Made by a program: the position numbers and the translations under genes. From Pollutimonas nitritireducens (GTDB lineage: Bacteria > Pseudomonadota > Gammaproteobacteria > Burkholderiales > Burkholderiaceae_B): a DNA stretch of 64,000 nt. The notes beneath the pieces were generated by a model. The model was not told the DNA's origin. It was given only the letters and a program-made list of their open reading frames with translations, and made no database searches. The stretch is from contig NZ_PDNV01000007.1 of assembly GCF_002849615.1 (NCBI RefSeq), positions 1 through 64,000 on the forward strand, given 5' to 3'. Positions 7,903 to 17,446 of the stretch are shown here, one piece after another (within the stretch, counting starts at the first letter, position 1; each line of letters opens with the position of its first letter).

Positions 7903-9749
7903 GACACACCTGCCGTGTTCAGGCGTTCCAGAAAATCACTCGCATTGATCTCGCCCACCACGCGCAGATCCCGGCGTTCCGTGCCATCTGGCCCCACCAG
8001 TATGAGTGTGGGCGGCCCCATGACGCCCCAGTGCTTGAGCAGTTCCTTATCCGTGGTGTCATTGTGCGTCACGTCGGGCCGCACGATCTGCATGGACGCC
8101 ATCCGCGCCGCCACGGCGGGATCGCCGAACACATTGCGCTCGATCACATGGCAGCTGACGCACCAGTCGGCGTAGAAGTCAATCAAGGCCCACTGGCCAC
8201 GCGCAGCCGCTTGCGCTAGGCGCGCATCCACGTCAGCCACCGATTTCGCCTGAACATAGCTGACCTTGGCGGTTGCCGCAGCCGCAACCGGCGCACCGCG
8301 CAGATGCGTCAGGGGCTGCAAAATAGAGCCGCCCCCTGATGCGGCACCCACCAGCATAAATAAGGACCACAGGCCAGTTAATACCGCTCCCGAACGCAAG
8401 GCCCACACCAACCGTTGCCTGGCCGCCACGGCTTGCGCCCAAGCGACGAGGCCCACTGCCACCAACAGCACCCAGGCGCCCCAGAGCACCAGACTCACCG
8501 TGCCTGTCAGGAAACGCGCCAGCATCATTACCGCCATCCCCACCATGGCATAGCCAAAGGCGACACGCACCCGATCCATCCATGCGCCCGGCTTGGGTAG
8601 GACACGGGCACCGAACACTGCAATCGCCAGCAATGGCAAGCCCATGCCCAGACCTAGCGCAAACAGGGCCAGACCGCCTTGGAACGCACTGCCGGTCTGC
8701 CCGATGTACAGCAGCGCGCCTGCCAAGGGTGCGGTCATGCACGGACCGACCAAGAGGGCAGATAGGAATCCTAGCGCCGCCGCACCGCTGACACTACCGC
8801 CCGACCCTGTCCGCCCCGCGGACTGGAGGCGATTCACCACGGCGGATGGCAAGCGCAATTCGAATAGGCCGAATAGCGAGCTGGCCAGAATGAGGAACAG
8901 CGCGGCGAAGGAGCCGAGCAGCCATGGCGACTGCAACGTGGCCTGAAGATTCGCGCCCGCCAACCCAGCGGCCACCCCTACCGCCGCGTACGTGCCAGCC
9001 ATCGCCAGGATGTACGACAAAGACAGAACAAAAGCCCGGCGCGGCTTAGCCTGGCTACCAACGACCATGCTGGAGACGATGGGAATCATTGGCAAAGTAC
9101 AAGGCGTGAAAGCCAGTAGCAGGCCAAAGCCAAAGAACAGCAGTGTGCCAGCGACAGGCCCGAGCGACGCAAGCCGCTGAGCCGCCGCCTGATCCTCGGC
9201 GACGTTGGCACCCGAAGATATGCTGGCCGAATCACGCTCGCCATCTGAGCCGGATTCGGCCTCAGATGCCCCAGGCGGTTGTTCTACCGCCTGACCGTCA
9301 ACAACCGCAGTTGCCGCTACTGCGCTGATCTGCATGGTCTGCGGCGGATAGCAAATACCATCTTCCGCACATCCTTGCCAATGTAGTGTCAACGGGCCAG
9401 ATGCTGTCGCGGGAAAACGCAGGCGGGCGGTGTTGGCTGTATAGATTTCCGTGTCGCCAAAGAACTCGTCGTGCTTGGGGGTTCCTGCAGGAAGAGCCAA
9501 CTTGACGTCATTCTCTTGGTCATCGACCAACTTCAATGAATGACGGTAAACATAGTAGCGATCGGCAACATGCCCTTGCACCACATACTCGTCTCCTTGC
9601 TGTTGCACTTGCTCCAACGTGAAGACATCCGCAGGATCAAGAAATTCGGGCTCGTTACCCGAAGAGAATAGACTGCTGCTTGCCCAGGCACTTCCAACAG
9701 CAAAACAACACAGAATCAACGCTGCACGGGCGATCCGATAGACAGACAA
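7899..9749 (-). CDS. dsbD: Thiol:disulfide interchange protein DsbD
   Basis: About 616 residues in the full three-domain DsbD layout. A signal peptide is followed by the N-terminal immunoglobulin-like domain with its cysteine pair (QGCAEDGICYPP). Eight or so membrane helices carry the two redox cysteines (FTPCTLPM and VGPCMTAPL), and a C-terminal thioredoxin domain carries WCVSC. It moves electrons from cytoplasmic thioredoxin to periplasmic partners, here most plausibly the two TlpA proteins, DsbG and perhaps SoxW. GGAGGAG stands eight bases before a TTG at 9749, which I take as the start; the frame is open to another TTG at 9764. Confidence 0.93.
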   Translation of the reverse strand: MSVYRIARAALILCCFAVGSAWASSSLFSSGNEPEFLDPADVFTLEQVQQQGDEYVVQGHVADRYYVYRHSLKLVDDQENDVKLALPAGTPKHDEFFGDTEIYTANTARLRFPATASGPLTLHWQGCAEDGICYPPQTMQISAVAATAVVDGQAVEQPPGASEAESGSDGERDSASISSGANVAEDQAAAQRLASLGPVAGTLLFFGFGLLLAFTPCTLPMIPIVSSMVVGSQAKPRRAFVLSLSYILAMAGTYAAVGVAAGLAGANLQATLQSPWLLGSFAALFLILASSLFGLFELRLPSAVVNRLQSAGRTGSGGSVSGAAALGFLSALLVGPCMTAPLAGALLYIGQTGSAFQGGLALFALGLGMGLPLLAIAVFGARVLPKPGAWMDRVRVAFGYAMVGMAVMMLARFLTGTVSLVLWGAWVLLVAVGLVAWAQAVAARQRLVWALRSGAVLTGLWSLFMLVGAASGGGSILQPLTHLRGAPVAAAATAKVSYVQAKSVADVDARLAQAAARGQWALIDFYADWCVSCHVIERNVFGDPAVAARMASMQIVRPDVTHNDTTDKELLKHWGVMGPPTLILVGPDGTERRDLRVVGEINASDFLERLNTAGVS

Positions 9750-9847
9750 ACTGGACTCCTCCAAGTAAACTTCCTTAGATGATGGGCCAGCAGAGTTAAG
9801 AGAAAATTAAGGCGTAGGGATATATCTGAAAAAGGCAGGACGGAGAA

Positions 9848-11206
9848 TCAAGACGGCGTAGCCTCGAGCGCAATGGGCAGCACAAGCCGGGCTTCGAGGC
9901 CCCCGCCATTACGCTCTAAAAGGTTAAGTGTCCCTCCATGCCGACGTGCAATCGCCTCAACAATCGACAAGCCCAAACCGTAGCCCGGTATTCTTACGTC
10001 CCCACGCCAGAACCGGTTAACGGCTTGAATCCGTTCTTCTGCATTCAGACCAGGCCCTTCATCAAGCACACTGATCTGCATAGCAGCATCGCTTTGCCGC
10101 TCGATACGAACAATCAGCGGTGTATCTGCAGGCGCATAGCGCATCGCGTTATCAATTAGATTCTGAAGCGCGGCAAGTAAAAGGAGACGTGCAACTCGTA
10201 CTGGGCGGGAATCAGCGGCGCCTTGCACGACTATCCTGTTTATAGAATCGCCGTAAAGAGGCTGCACCGCCTCGATCGCGGCATACACCGCGTCCATCAG
10301 CTCGCTCGCCTCCATTTCGATAAGCTGGCCTTCCAGCCGCGCCAGATCAAGTAACCGTTGAAGAATATTCTGCAATTGCTGTACCCCTAGATCTGCTTTA
10401 ACCAGCGCAGCTTCCAGCGTTGCACTTTCATGGGGCCGTTGCGCCGCAAGCTTTGCGACCTGAATATGCGTCTTTATACCTGTAAGGGGCGTACGCAATT
10501 CGTGTGCAGCGCTATCCGTGAATCGGCGTTCGCGCACTATTGCACCCTGCAATCTCTCGATGAGCTGCTCGATTGTATGCAGGAGCGGCTGGAGTTCGAC
10601 CGGCGCCTTCACTTTGGGCAACGTACTATCGTCACCCGGACGGCGCTGAGCCAGCAAAAGGCGAATACGTTCTACGGGGGCCAGTCCGTGAGTAATGCCA
10701 ATCCAGAGCAGGATCAGCGTTCCAAACAAAGCGACAACAAATGGCAAGCCCGCCGATAGCACCAACTCTTTAACCAGGGCCTCTCGGACGTCGATGCTGT
10801 CTGCCGTGGCAATCTGAATACTGCCTTGACGCAGCACATAAGTTCGCCAACGCTTATTTCCGTATGCATGCGTGCCAAACCCCGGAGTAGCCCGAGTCAG
10901 GTCGGGGCTGCCTGCTGTACGGGCGACGGTTTCGATCGTCACTTCGCCACGCACAAGGCTCACTTCACAAGCCACCCCATCGCGCGCCACGACGTCCAAA
11001 GGTTTACTGCTGCTTGCAGCGATATCTCTAGGCTCGGGAAACTGAGAGACCAGCCCGGCCACCATCCGAGCAGAGGCGGCCAACCGATTGTCCAGCGCGT
11101 CGCGCAAGGACTGCCGTGCATCCACGAACATCCAGGCGGCCACCGCGCCCCACAATACCGACAATGAGAGTCCGATGATCAGCAGAAGCCGCAGACGCAG
11201 ACTCAT
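9848..11206 (-). CDS. Sensor histidine kinase (QseC/PmrB type)
   Basis: A 452-residue inner-membrane kinase. One helix lies at residues 8-28, a periplasmic loop of about 120 residues follows, and the second helix is near 150-172. The phospho-acceptor histidine is His235 ([14 protein letters not shown]). The ATP-binding domain keeps its N box ([12 protein letters not shown]), G1 box (DEGPGL) and G2 box (GYGLGLSIV). All catalytic parts look intact. Its ATG overlaps the stop of a response-regulator gene that survives only as a stub, so the kinase has no obvious partner in this window. Position and spacing (99 bases before dsbD) suggest it sensed an envelope thiol or metal stress, which is inference. 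Confidence 0.9.
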   Translation of the reverse strand: MSLRLRLLLIIGLSLSVLWGAVAAWMFVDARQSLRDALDNRLAASARMVAGLVSQFPEPRDIAASSSKPLDVVARDGVACEVSLVRGEVTIETVARTAGSPDLTRATPGFGTHAYGNKRWRTYVLRQGSIQIATADSIDVREALVKELVLSAGLPFVVALFGTLILLWIGITHGLAPVERIRLLLAQRRPGDDSTLPKVKAPVELQPLLHTIEQLIERLQGAIVRERRFTDSAAHELRTPLTGIKTHIQVAKLAAQRPHESATLEAALVKADLGVQQLQNILQRLLDLARLEGQLIEMEASELMDAVYAAIEAVQPLYGDSINRIVVQGAADSRPVRVARLLLLAALQNLIDNAMRYAPADTPLIVRIERQSDAAMQISVLDEGPGLNAEERIQAVNRFWRGDVRIPGYGLGLSIVEAIARRHGGTLNLLERNGGGLEARLVLPIALEATPS

Positions 11207-11346
11207 GATTCGGTTACTTTCCTGGCCGTGCCGAGTTTATAGCCCAGCCCGCGCACCGTTTTAACGATATTGTTTCCAAGCTTGCGGCGCAAATGATAAA
11301 TATGAACGTTAATCGCATTGCCTTCTTCATTCAAGAGCCCATATAT
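11203..11346 (-). pseudogene. OmpR-family response regulator, C-terminal stub
   Basis: The last 47 codons of an OmpR/PhoB-type regulator read [19 protein letters not shown] and then [14 protein letters not shown]. These are the recognition helix and wing of the winged-helix domain. The receiver domain and the first half of the DNA-binding domain are gone. Upstream of 11346 the frame decays in AT-rich sequence and meets a stop at 11362-11364. The stop codon overlaps the kinase ATG, the normal arrangement of an intact pair, so this is a deletion scar rather than a separate small gene. Confidence 0.85.
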
Positions 11347-11423
11347 CCATAGTAATATAAACTAATACCTAAAAATAATATCAAATAATGCTCATTATCG
11401 GGCCAATCGGAAGGAGAAGCGAG

Positions 11424-11930
11424 ATGAAGAGACAACACCAGATCATGGCCGCATTAGGCTTGGCCTGTTTGACCTGTGGCACCGTGCAGGCGGCCGAAGC
11501 CACCTACACCAGCGTAACCTTGACTACCGAAGCTGCCCTGAGGGCGGCACAGGCGGCTCTTGCGTCGTGCCGCGAAAGCGGATATCAGGTCGCTGTCAGC
11601 GTAACCGACCGATCGGGCACGCCGATCGTCGTGCTTCGCGATCGCTATGCCGGCCCCCATACCCCCGAAACCGCTAACCGGAAAGCCTATACGTCCGCCA
11701 GTTTTCGCATGTCGTCTGCTGACTTGGCAGAGGCTACGCAAACGGGCAAGGCGACGTCGGGTATTCGACACCTCGATCACATTCTTGCCCTGGGCGGCGG
11801 CTTGCCCATTGAGGCAGCCGGATCGCTGGTGGGCGCCATCGGCATCTCTGGCGCACCGAGCGGCGATGCCGACGAAATCTGCGCCCAGGCTGGCATCGAT
11901 GCAATTCAGGCGGATCTGGATTTTCAATGA
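11424..11930 (+). CDS. GlcG/HbpS-family haem-binding protein, secreted
   Basis: A 168-residue protein with a signal peptide (residues 1-22, ending VQAAEA) and one GlcG/HbpS (DUF336) domain. The family shape is clear in ALRAAQAALASC, VAVSVTDRSGTPIVVLRDR, NRKAYTSASF and the glycine-rich GGGLPIEAAGSLVGAIGISG. HbpS binds haem outside the cell in Streptomyces, while GlcG-type members occur beside many oxidation pathways with no settled function. AAGGAGAAGCGAG precedes ATG 11424. It stands alone on the plus strand, convergent with soxH, directly after an AT-rich junction at 11347-11400. Confidence 0.85.
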   Translation: MKRQHQIMAALGLACLTCGTVQAAEATYTSVTLTTEAALRAAQAALASCRESGYQVAVSVTDRSGTPIVVLRDRYAGPHTPETANRKAYTSASFRMSSADLAEATQTGKATSGIRHLDHILALGGGLPIEAAGSLVGAIGISGAPSGDADEICAQAGIDAIQADLDFQ

Positions 11931-12007
11931 GTTGCCGAACGCGCGGCAAAGCCGCCCCTACAGGCGATCTCCGTGTATGAAGCTTGCGGCTAACCGCAAT
12001 CGAGAGA

Positions 12008-12985
12008 TTATTTACCTTCCAGGCTTTCCCGTTCCATGACCAGGTATTGTCCATAAGCATTGATACGATTTGCATCATCAAACGCAGGATAGGATTCGAA
12101 TTGACCCCAGTCCGTCGTTGCGTAGGCTTCTTCGAACCCAGTCATGTCTTCAACGGCCGCGCCCATCTCTTTACGTAGATACTCTAGATAATCGCGCGTC
12201 AGCGCCATGTCTTCCCTGGTATTCGTGGAGGACGCGCCGTGGCCGGGAATCACCACCTCGGGATCCACATCCAGCATACTGTCCAGCGCCACGAGCCAAG
12301 CCTTGCTGTCCGCATCGCCTACAAACGGAATACGGCCCGTGAAGTACAGATCACCGGCTAACAGCACCTTGTCTTCTTCTACATACATCATGATGTCGTC
12401 ATCGGAATGCGCACCACTGACATCGATAATCTGGAAATGCATATTGCCCAGCGTGAACGAGATCGTTTTGCCGTCCTTGAAATCCAGCCAGCGGTCCGCC
12501 GGGACCAGCTTGGTGTTCTCATCCACCCAAGGTCTTAGGTCTGTCCGGCGCTGCTCAAGTCGCTCCCGTGCAATATCGGAATGTAGATAGCCCTGTCCCT
12601 TGGTATGTGCCCAGATATCTGCTCCCGCCGCGCGGAGAACCTGCAGGCCATAGATATGATCGGCATGATAATGACTGACAACCACGCGTTTGACCGGCTG
12701 GTCGGTAACCTTCCTAATCGCGGCCAGCATTGCCTCGCCCAGTGCTGGTGTTCCCAGGGCATCAAACGCCACGACGCCGTCGTCGGTGACCACAAAGCCG
12801 GCATTGGACATAAAGCCTTTATTCGCCGCGCTCGCCATGCTGGATTCGCCACCGAAGTAATACACATGGGGGCTGACTTGTATGGGCTTGAGCTCGAGTG
12901 GTGTTTCATCGGCCGTTGCCGGGACAAATCCTAAGGCAATACACGCGACCAAGGCGGCAAGGCCGCCCTGCAGGACATATGCCAT
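12008..12985 (-). CDS. soxH: Metallo-beta-lactamase-fold hydrolase, SoxH-like
   Basis: A 325-residue periplasmic protein with a signal peptide (1-26) and a metallo-beta-lactamase fold. The zinc motif HYHADH (105-110) is complete, and further metal ligands are suggested by SGAHSDDD, AGDLYFTG and IPGHG. Its position at the end of the sox genes and its length match SoxH of Paracoccus-type clusters, a protein not needed for thiosulfate oxidation in the reconstituted system and of uncertain substrate (thiols or persulfides have been proposed). GAGGGAG precedes the ATG. It is 54 bases after the DsrE-like gene and likely in the same transcript. Confidence 0.85.
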   Translation of the reverse strand: MAYVLQGGLAALVACIALGFVPATADETPLELKPIQVSPHVYYFGGESSMASAANKGFMSNAGFVVTDDGVVAFDALGTPALGEAMLAAIRKVTDQPVKRVVVSHYHADHIYGLQVLRAAGADIWAHTKGQGYLHSDIARERLEQRRTDLRPWVDENTKLVPADRWLDFKDGKTISFTLGNMHFQIIDVSGAHSDDDIMMYVEEDKVLLAGDLYFTGRIPFVGDADSKAWLVALDSMLDVDPEVVIPGHGASSTNTREDMALTRDYLEYLRKEMGAAVEDMTGFEEAYATTDWGQFESYPAFDDANRINAYGQYLVMERESLEGK

Positions 12986-13039
12986 AACGAGCTCCCTCTT
13001 TTGGCAGTATTTCGGAGACAGTGTGATGCAGGTCGCCGC

Positions 13040-13489
13040 TTAGGGCTTGATATAAGCGTAGCCATCTTTGTTTTGCAGCTCCGTGATGCGCACCACACCC
13101 GAAGGCACGAACTGTGCTTCCATCACAAAATCGTCTTTGGTCAGCTCCTTGCGTTCCATGGTGATTTCGCAGACTTCGAACTGGACGCCGCGCGACGCCA
13201 ATCCCGAGATCAGGGGGCCGACCGTATCAGCATCCTTGTAATCTGTTTCCAGGAATTCAATACCATCCGCGTGCGCAACTGCCACTATTCTGGCCTTGGG
13301 ATCGGTGTCCAGTTGATTGCGCATATTGCGTAACGCGGCTAGCGCCTGGCCTGCGGAATCATTGATGTGATAGATGACCTTGGCCTGTTCGCTGCTGGCC
13401 GCAGTCGTTGAACCCTGGGCACATACCGGAAGTACGGCACCCGACAGGGCAAGACCCAGGGCAAACGAAAGCGTGGCGATTTTATTCAC
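13040..13489 (-). CDS. Secreted DsrE-family protein of the sox cluster
   Basis: 149 residues. It has a signal peptide (NKIATLSFALGLALSGAVLP) and then a DsrE/DsrF-like alpha/beta domain: AKVIYHINDSAGQALAAL, a turn with HADGIEFL, and ASRGVQFEVCEITME. The Cys in VCEIT is at the place where DsrE-type proteins carry their sulfur-handling cysteine. Proteins of this kind commonly accompany soxB-type clusters and are thought to bind or transfer sulfur; no enzyme role is proven. AGGAG precedes a GTG at 13489, which I chose over an upstream in-frame start at 13537 because only the former gives a clean signal peptide. Confidence 0.82.
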   Translation of the reverse strand: MNKIATLSFALGLALSGAVLPVCAQGSTTAASSEQAKVIYHINDSAGQALAALRNMRNQLDTDPKARIVAVAHADGIEFLETDYKDADTVGPLISGLASRGVQFEVCEITMERKELTKDDFVMEAQFVPSGVVRITELQNKDGYAYIKP

Positions 13490-13529
13490 GGTGTATCTCC
13501 TGAGAAAATGGACGGTGTCAGATTGTGCA

Positions 13530-15242
13530 TCACACAATGCCTTGATTTGCGCCCACCCCTTTAACCCGAGGTTCGTTCACCTGTATCGCGGTAATAGTTT
13601 TCTTGTCGCGCAGGTAGCGCGCCACCACCTCCCACACCGGCTCACCATCAACGCCTTCAGCAACAGGCGCCCAGCCAGCAACCTTGTATGTCTTGTCGGC
13701 CTCGATCGGCTTGCCATCAAGCATCATGTCGCTGATACGCTGTCCAGCCTCTTTGAGCGGATCGATTGTGTACTGCATGCCACCGACACGCACCATATCG
13801 CCCCCTTGTTGGTAATAGGGATCCGGATTGAACAGGTTGTCAGCGACATCCTCGAGAATCACCTTGAGCTGACGGCCCGGGAGATCGCTAAGCGTTGTAT
13901 AAGGATAGGTAATCGCCGTCTGGTCCATGAGATGCTCCATCGTGATATCCGATCCAGGCAGCAGGCTGGTGCCCCAGCGAAAGCCGGGAGAGAACGCTAT
14001 CTGCGCCTCTTTCTGGATAAGTAGCGCATCGAGAATGAGCTGATCGAACGTGCCGTTGAAGTTGCCGCGGCGATACAGCAACTCGTCGGTGAACGCCAAT
14101 TTCTCGGCCAGTTTTCCGGCGAAAGGCGAGCGAATTTTGTCGATAAGCGCAGCCATGTCAGGGTCGGCGTCGAGAAAATTGGCAAACACCGGCATGAGCT
14201 TGTAGCGGAAGTCGGAAACCTTGCCATCCCTGACATCAAAATCCAGCACGCCCAGAAACTTGCCATTGCTACCGGCATTGGTGACCAGCGTCTTGCCGCC
14301 AGCGTTCTCCACCACCACGGGTTCGGGCACTCCATCGTGCGTGTGGCCACCCAGGATGGCATCCAGGCCACGTACCCTGGAAGCCAGTTTGAGGTCGACG
14401 TCCATGCCGTTGTGCGACAGCAGTACCACTGCCTTGGCACCCTTGCCTCGCACCTCGTCGATGATCTGCTGAAGTTGGCTTTCCTGGATGCCGAAAGTCC
14501 AGTCCGGCACCAAGTAGCCAGGATTGGCAATAGGCGTGTACGGAAATGCCTGACCGATGACCGCTATTTGCACGCCATTCATTTCGCGCAAGGTATAGGG
14601 CGAGAAAACAGGGTCACCGAAGTCGGACGTCTGGACATTCTGCGCAATGAACTCGACTTTGTCCTTGAAGTCCTTGGCGATGATTTCTTCGACACGGTCC
14701 GCCCCTAGCGTGAATTCCCAATGGGCCGTCATGATATCTACGCCCAGCGCCAAACAGGCATCCACCATGTCTTGACCCTTGGTCCACAACGCCGTGGCAG
14801 ACCCCTGCCAGGTGTCTCCGCCGTCTAGCAGCAGCGCACCGGGCCGGCTCGCCTTCATTTGTTTAACTAACGTCGCCATGTGCGCGAACCCGCCGACCTT
14901 TCCGTACTGACGCGCGGCATTCTCGAAGTCCAAGCAGGTAAAGGCGTGAGCTTGCGCCGTACCAGGCTTTACGCCGTAGTGCGACAGGAAATGTTCTCCC
15001 ACAAGGTGGGGCGGTCGATTCCGAGCGATACCAAGCCCAATATTCACACGGGGTTCGCGAAAGTAAATTGGCTGCAATTGCGCGTGGCAATCCGTGAAAT
15101 GCAGAAAATGCACATTACCGAAACGTGGAAGATCATAAAACTTGGTGGCGGCTTCTTCGGCCGCTCGCGCGGAATGGGAAAAAGTCATTCCACCTGCTGC
15201 TGCAATACCCAGCACTTGTAGGAACTCGCGACGACTAATCAT
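13530..15242 (-). CDS. soxB: SoxB, thiosulfohydrolase
   Basis: A 570-residue dimanganese enzyme that releases sulfate from the sulfonate bound to the SoxY carrier cysteine. A twin-arginine signal (SRREFLQVLG) begins at residue 3. Metal motifs of the 5'-nucleotidase fold follow: HFTDCHAQL near 50, DGGDTWQGS, LLSHNG and LGGHTHDG. The C-terminal nucleotidase-like domain runs from about 390 to the end. ATG 15242 is taken as start because it places the Tat motif correctly. Length and motifs agree with SoxB proteins. It follows soxW and precedes the dsrE-like gene, all on the minus strand. Confidence 0.95.
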   Translation of the reverse strand: MISRREFLQVLGIAAAGGMTFSHSARAAEEAATKFYDLPRFGNVHFLHFTDCHAQLQPIYFREPRVNIGLGIARNRPPHLVGEHFLSHYGVKPGTAQAHAFTCLDFENAARQYGKVGGFAHMATLVKQMKASRPGALLLDGGDTWQGSATALWTKGQDMVDACLALGVDIMTAHWEFTLGADRVEEIIAKDFKDKVEFIAQNVQTSDFGDPVFSPYTLREMNGVQIAVIGQAFPYTPIANPGYLVPDWTFGIQESQLQQIIDEVRGKGAKAVVLLSHNGMDVDLKLASRVRGLDAILGGHTHDGVPEPVVVENAGGKTLVTNAGSNGKFLGVLDFDVRDGKVSDFRYKLMPVFANFLDADPDMAALIDKIRSPFAGKLAEKLAFTDELLYRRGNFNGTFDQLILDALLIQKEAQIAFSPGFRWGTSLLPGSDITMEHLMDQTAITYPYTTLSDLPGRQLKVILEDVADNLFNPDPYYQQGGDMVRVGGMQYTIDPLKEAGQRISDMMLDGKPIEADKTYKVAGWAPVAEGVDGEPVWEVVARYLRDKKTITAIQVNEPRVKGVGANQGIV

Positions 15243-15325
15243 AAAAACGGCTTCCTGCTGATTAAAAAAATTGGCCCAAGGGGTCAGAAAACTGAGCAAC
15301 GCAACCGCTGGCAGGCCGGCCGGGA

Positions 15326-15844
15326 CTAATTGGCTTTGACTGGTCCGGAGGTATATTTGATAAGGTCCAGCACATCTTCCTCAAACATTTCGCCTGGAAT
15401 TACCTCGGCAATCCGGCCATCCGCCTTGATGACGAAAATATTGGGTATGACTTTCCTTTTACCCAAGACCTCACGCAAGGCCTCGGTCTCCATGGCCACG
15501 GGAAACGTGTAGTCATATTTTTCCACGTAGCCGACGGCATCCCCTTCGACCCGGTCTATGCTGACAGTCAGGATCTCCAGACCTTTGCCCTGCGACTGCT
15601 CCCACAGTTTTTGGACATAAGGATTCTGCCGGCCACAGTAAGGGCACCAAGACGCCCAATACGCAATGATGACGGGCTTGCCATTGAAATGCCCTTTGGG
15701 GAGCTTCCTTCCATCCAGAAACTGGATCTCAGGAAGCTCCACAGAATCGCCAACCGTCACGGCAGCTTGCGCCATCGGTACGACTGCGACGCTGGCTACC
15801 AGTCCGACCCCCGCCAACAATGCCGCAAATCTTGATTTCCACAT
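15326..15844 (-). CDS. soxW: SoxW, periplasmic thioredoxin
   Basis: 172 residues with a signal peptide (1-27) and a thioredoxin fold bearing WCPYC at about residues 67-71, and VIPNIFVI as the cis-proline loop. SoxW keeps Sox components, chiefly SoxY, reduced, taking electrons in the classic system from the CcdA-like SoxV. No soxV lies in this window; the DsbD encoded about 6 kb away on the same island is the nearest candidate donor, which is inference. It sits between soxX and soxB, 22 bases after soxX. Confidence 0.88.
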   Translation of the reverse strand: MWKSRFAALLAGVGLVASVAVVPMAQAAVTVGDSVELPEIQFLDGRKLPKGHFNGKPVIIAYWASWCPYCGRQNPYVQKLWEQSQGKGLEILTVSIDRVEGDAVGYVEKYDYTFPVAMETEALREVLGKRKVIPNIFVIKADGRIAEVIPGEMFEEDVLDLIKYTSGPVKAN

Positions 15845-15865
15845 GCATGTTTCCTTATGCCTAAC

Positions 15866-16519
15866 TTATTGCGCGACGCTATCCTTGTTGACCGGCGATT
15901 CCGGATCAAACAACAGCGCCATCACATCTTTTAGCTGGGCCTCGGTCAAAATGCCCGCAGCGCCAAAACGCGGCATTGTCGAACAGGCCGCAGAAGCATG
16001 GGAGTTGTAGATCTTGTTCCATGTGTATTCCAAGATCTCTTTGGAAGCTCCGCGCAGCTTGCCGTAATGCAGCAGCGAAGGCCCGATATTTCCGAAAGAG
16101 ATCTCAGTCTTGGTCATCTGGTGGCAGGCATAGCAGTTGCCTCCGTTGGCAGCGCCCGGCTTGTCGCTGAGTTGCAGGCCGCGCCCATTCTGCGCCACCT
16201 GCTCGCCAGCTTTCCAGTCGCCCACATACTTGCCGTCGGCCGGATATTTAACGGATGCCAGCGCCTCTTTGGTGATTTTGGCAGTATCTTCCTTCGACAA
16301 CGGCTTGCCTTTCATATCAGCCTCAGAACAAGCTTTCTGCATCGTTGACTGGTCCAGTCGGTCCATCTTAGCGATGCCCTTTTCCTGGAAAGATGCCTTG
16401 AGCACGGCTAGCACATCTTCCGGGCTGGTGCCTGCCACAGGTTCATCAGCATAAGCACCGGTATTAGCGAGCAACAGGCCTGCCAGAGCGACGAGCGATG
16501 CGATTGTAGAAATTTTCAT
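15866..16519 (-). CDS. soxX: SoxX, monohaem cytochrome c subunit of SoxAX
   Basis: A 217-residue secreted cytochrome. A signal peptide covers 1-24, the haem site CYACH lies at 129-133, and a methionine ligand is probable in CSTMPRFG. The N-terminal half (about 30-110) is an extension longer than in the shortest SoxX proteins. With SoxA it forms the complex that oxidatively joins thiosulfate to the SoxY cysteine. soxX follows soxA after 12 bases, so the two subunits should be made together. Confidence 0.93.
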   Translation of the reverse strand: MKISTIASLVALAGLLLANTGAYADEPVAGTSPEDVLAVLKASFQEKGIAKMDRLDQSTMQKACSEADMKGKPLSKEDTAKITKEALASVKYPADGKYVGDWKAGEQVAQNGRGLQLSDKPGAANGGNCYACHQMTKTEISFGNIGPSLLHYGKLRGASKEILEYTWNKIYNSHASAACSTMPRFGAAGILTEAQLKDVMALLFDPESPVNKDSVAQ

Positions 16520-16531
16520 GAGCTTCTCCGC

Positions 16532-17380
16532 TTATCGTTTGAGACCTGGTGCAGCCATCTCGCCACCGTTTGCATTGGCCGCCAGGAACACCAGCAGGTC
16601 GATGGAGGCCTGGGAGCCGTACTTAAGATGAGGCATGCGTTGCTGTCGGAAGCAGTCATTGAGCCGCCATTGCATCGAGCGCAATGCGCCTTGCGATACG
16701 CGGTAAGCGGGCCACGACGTATACGCTGCACGAGCCGGACCGGATTCGGTCAGGTTGGGAAGGTCTTGCAAGCGAATTCGCTGGCCATCTACGCTATGGC
16801 AGGACGCACAGGCAAAGTCATAAGGGCCTCCACGGAAAAAGAATATCTGTTTGCCGCGCTCAAAGGCGGCCTTCTCCTGTGGATGCTCCTGAGGCACGGC
16901 AAGCAGTGTGCCGCGCGATTGGCCAACGACATAGCCGACCAGCGCCTCCAGATCGGTTGAGTAGTCGCCACTGCCCGAAAACGGCTTTTTGGTGACTTCC
17001 TTTTCACTCATCCCCTGCAGCGTGACCATGCAATACACCAGACGAGACTCAAGATCCATCACGCGCCCGGCATCGTCAAAATAGCGTGGCAGATGCGCAT
17101 AGGCATTCTTGACAACGCCTGGGCCCTGCCCCAATTCGCATTGTTCGAGCGATGCGTTCTTGGGCCCTCGCTTCTCGGCCCATAGCTCCTCTCCCGTCAT
17201 CTCGATCAACTCGGCTGGGTTGCCGCCCTCGCCCAGCATCTCACGATATTCCGCGATGCCGTCGGATGTGCTCTCCTGCGTGCTGGCGGCCTGCGCGTAT
17301 ACGGCTGTTGTGGTTGAAACCGCAAGCACCACGCCGGTTGCGAGCGTCAGCGCCGCGGCGCAGCTCAGTTTTCTCTTCAT
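16532..17380 (-). CDS. soxA: SoxA, catalytic cytochrome c subunit of SoxAX
   Basis: 282 residues with a signal peptide (1-30). Only one CxxCH haem motif is present (CASCH, 191-195). The site where di-haem SoxA proteins carry their first haem instead has two lone cysteines, Cys81 and Cys117, which in single-haem relatives form a disulfide. The active-site cysteine that becomes a persulfide ligand is Cys243 in RLNDCFRQQRMP. SoxAX carries out the first step of thiosulfate oxidation in the periplasm. The gene is 66 bases after soxZ. Confidence 0.94.
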   Translation of the reverse strand: MKRKLSCAAALTLATGVVLAVSTTTAVYAQAASTQESTSDGIAEYREMLGEGGNPAELIEMTGEELWAEKRGPKNASLEQCELGQGPGVVKNAYAHLPRYFDDAGRVMDLESRLVYCMVTLQGMSEKEVTKKPFSGSGDYSTDLEALVGYVVGQSRGTLLAVPQEHPQEKAAFERGKQIFFFRGGPYDFACASCHSVDGQRIRLQDLPNLTESGPARAAYTSWPAYRVSQGALRSMQWRLNDCFRQQRMPHLKYGSQASIDLLVFLAANANGGEMAAPGLKR

Positions 17381-17446
17381 GTCTCCTACCTCCCTGTTGG
17401 ATGCGTATGCCTTTATCGTGCTCTTCTTTTACGCAAACAGCGGATC

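Noticed and set aside
11940-11958. REP-like stem-loop (GCGGC-AAA-GCCGC) after the GlcG-like gene
   Set aside because: The stem is five bases and the loop three, with no T-run and no second copy in the window. It could end transcripts from both converging genes, but evidence is too thin.
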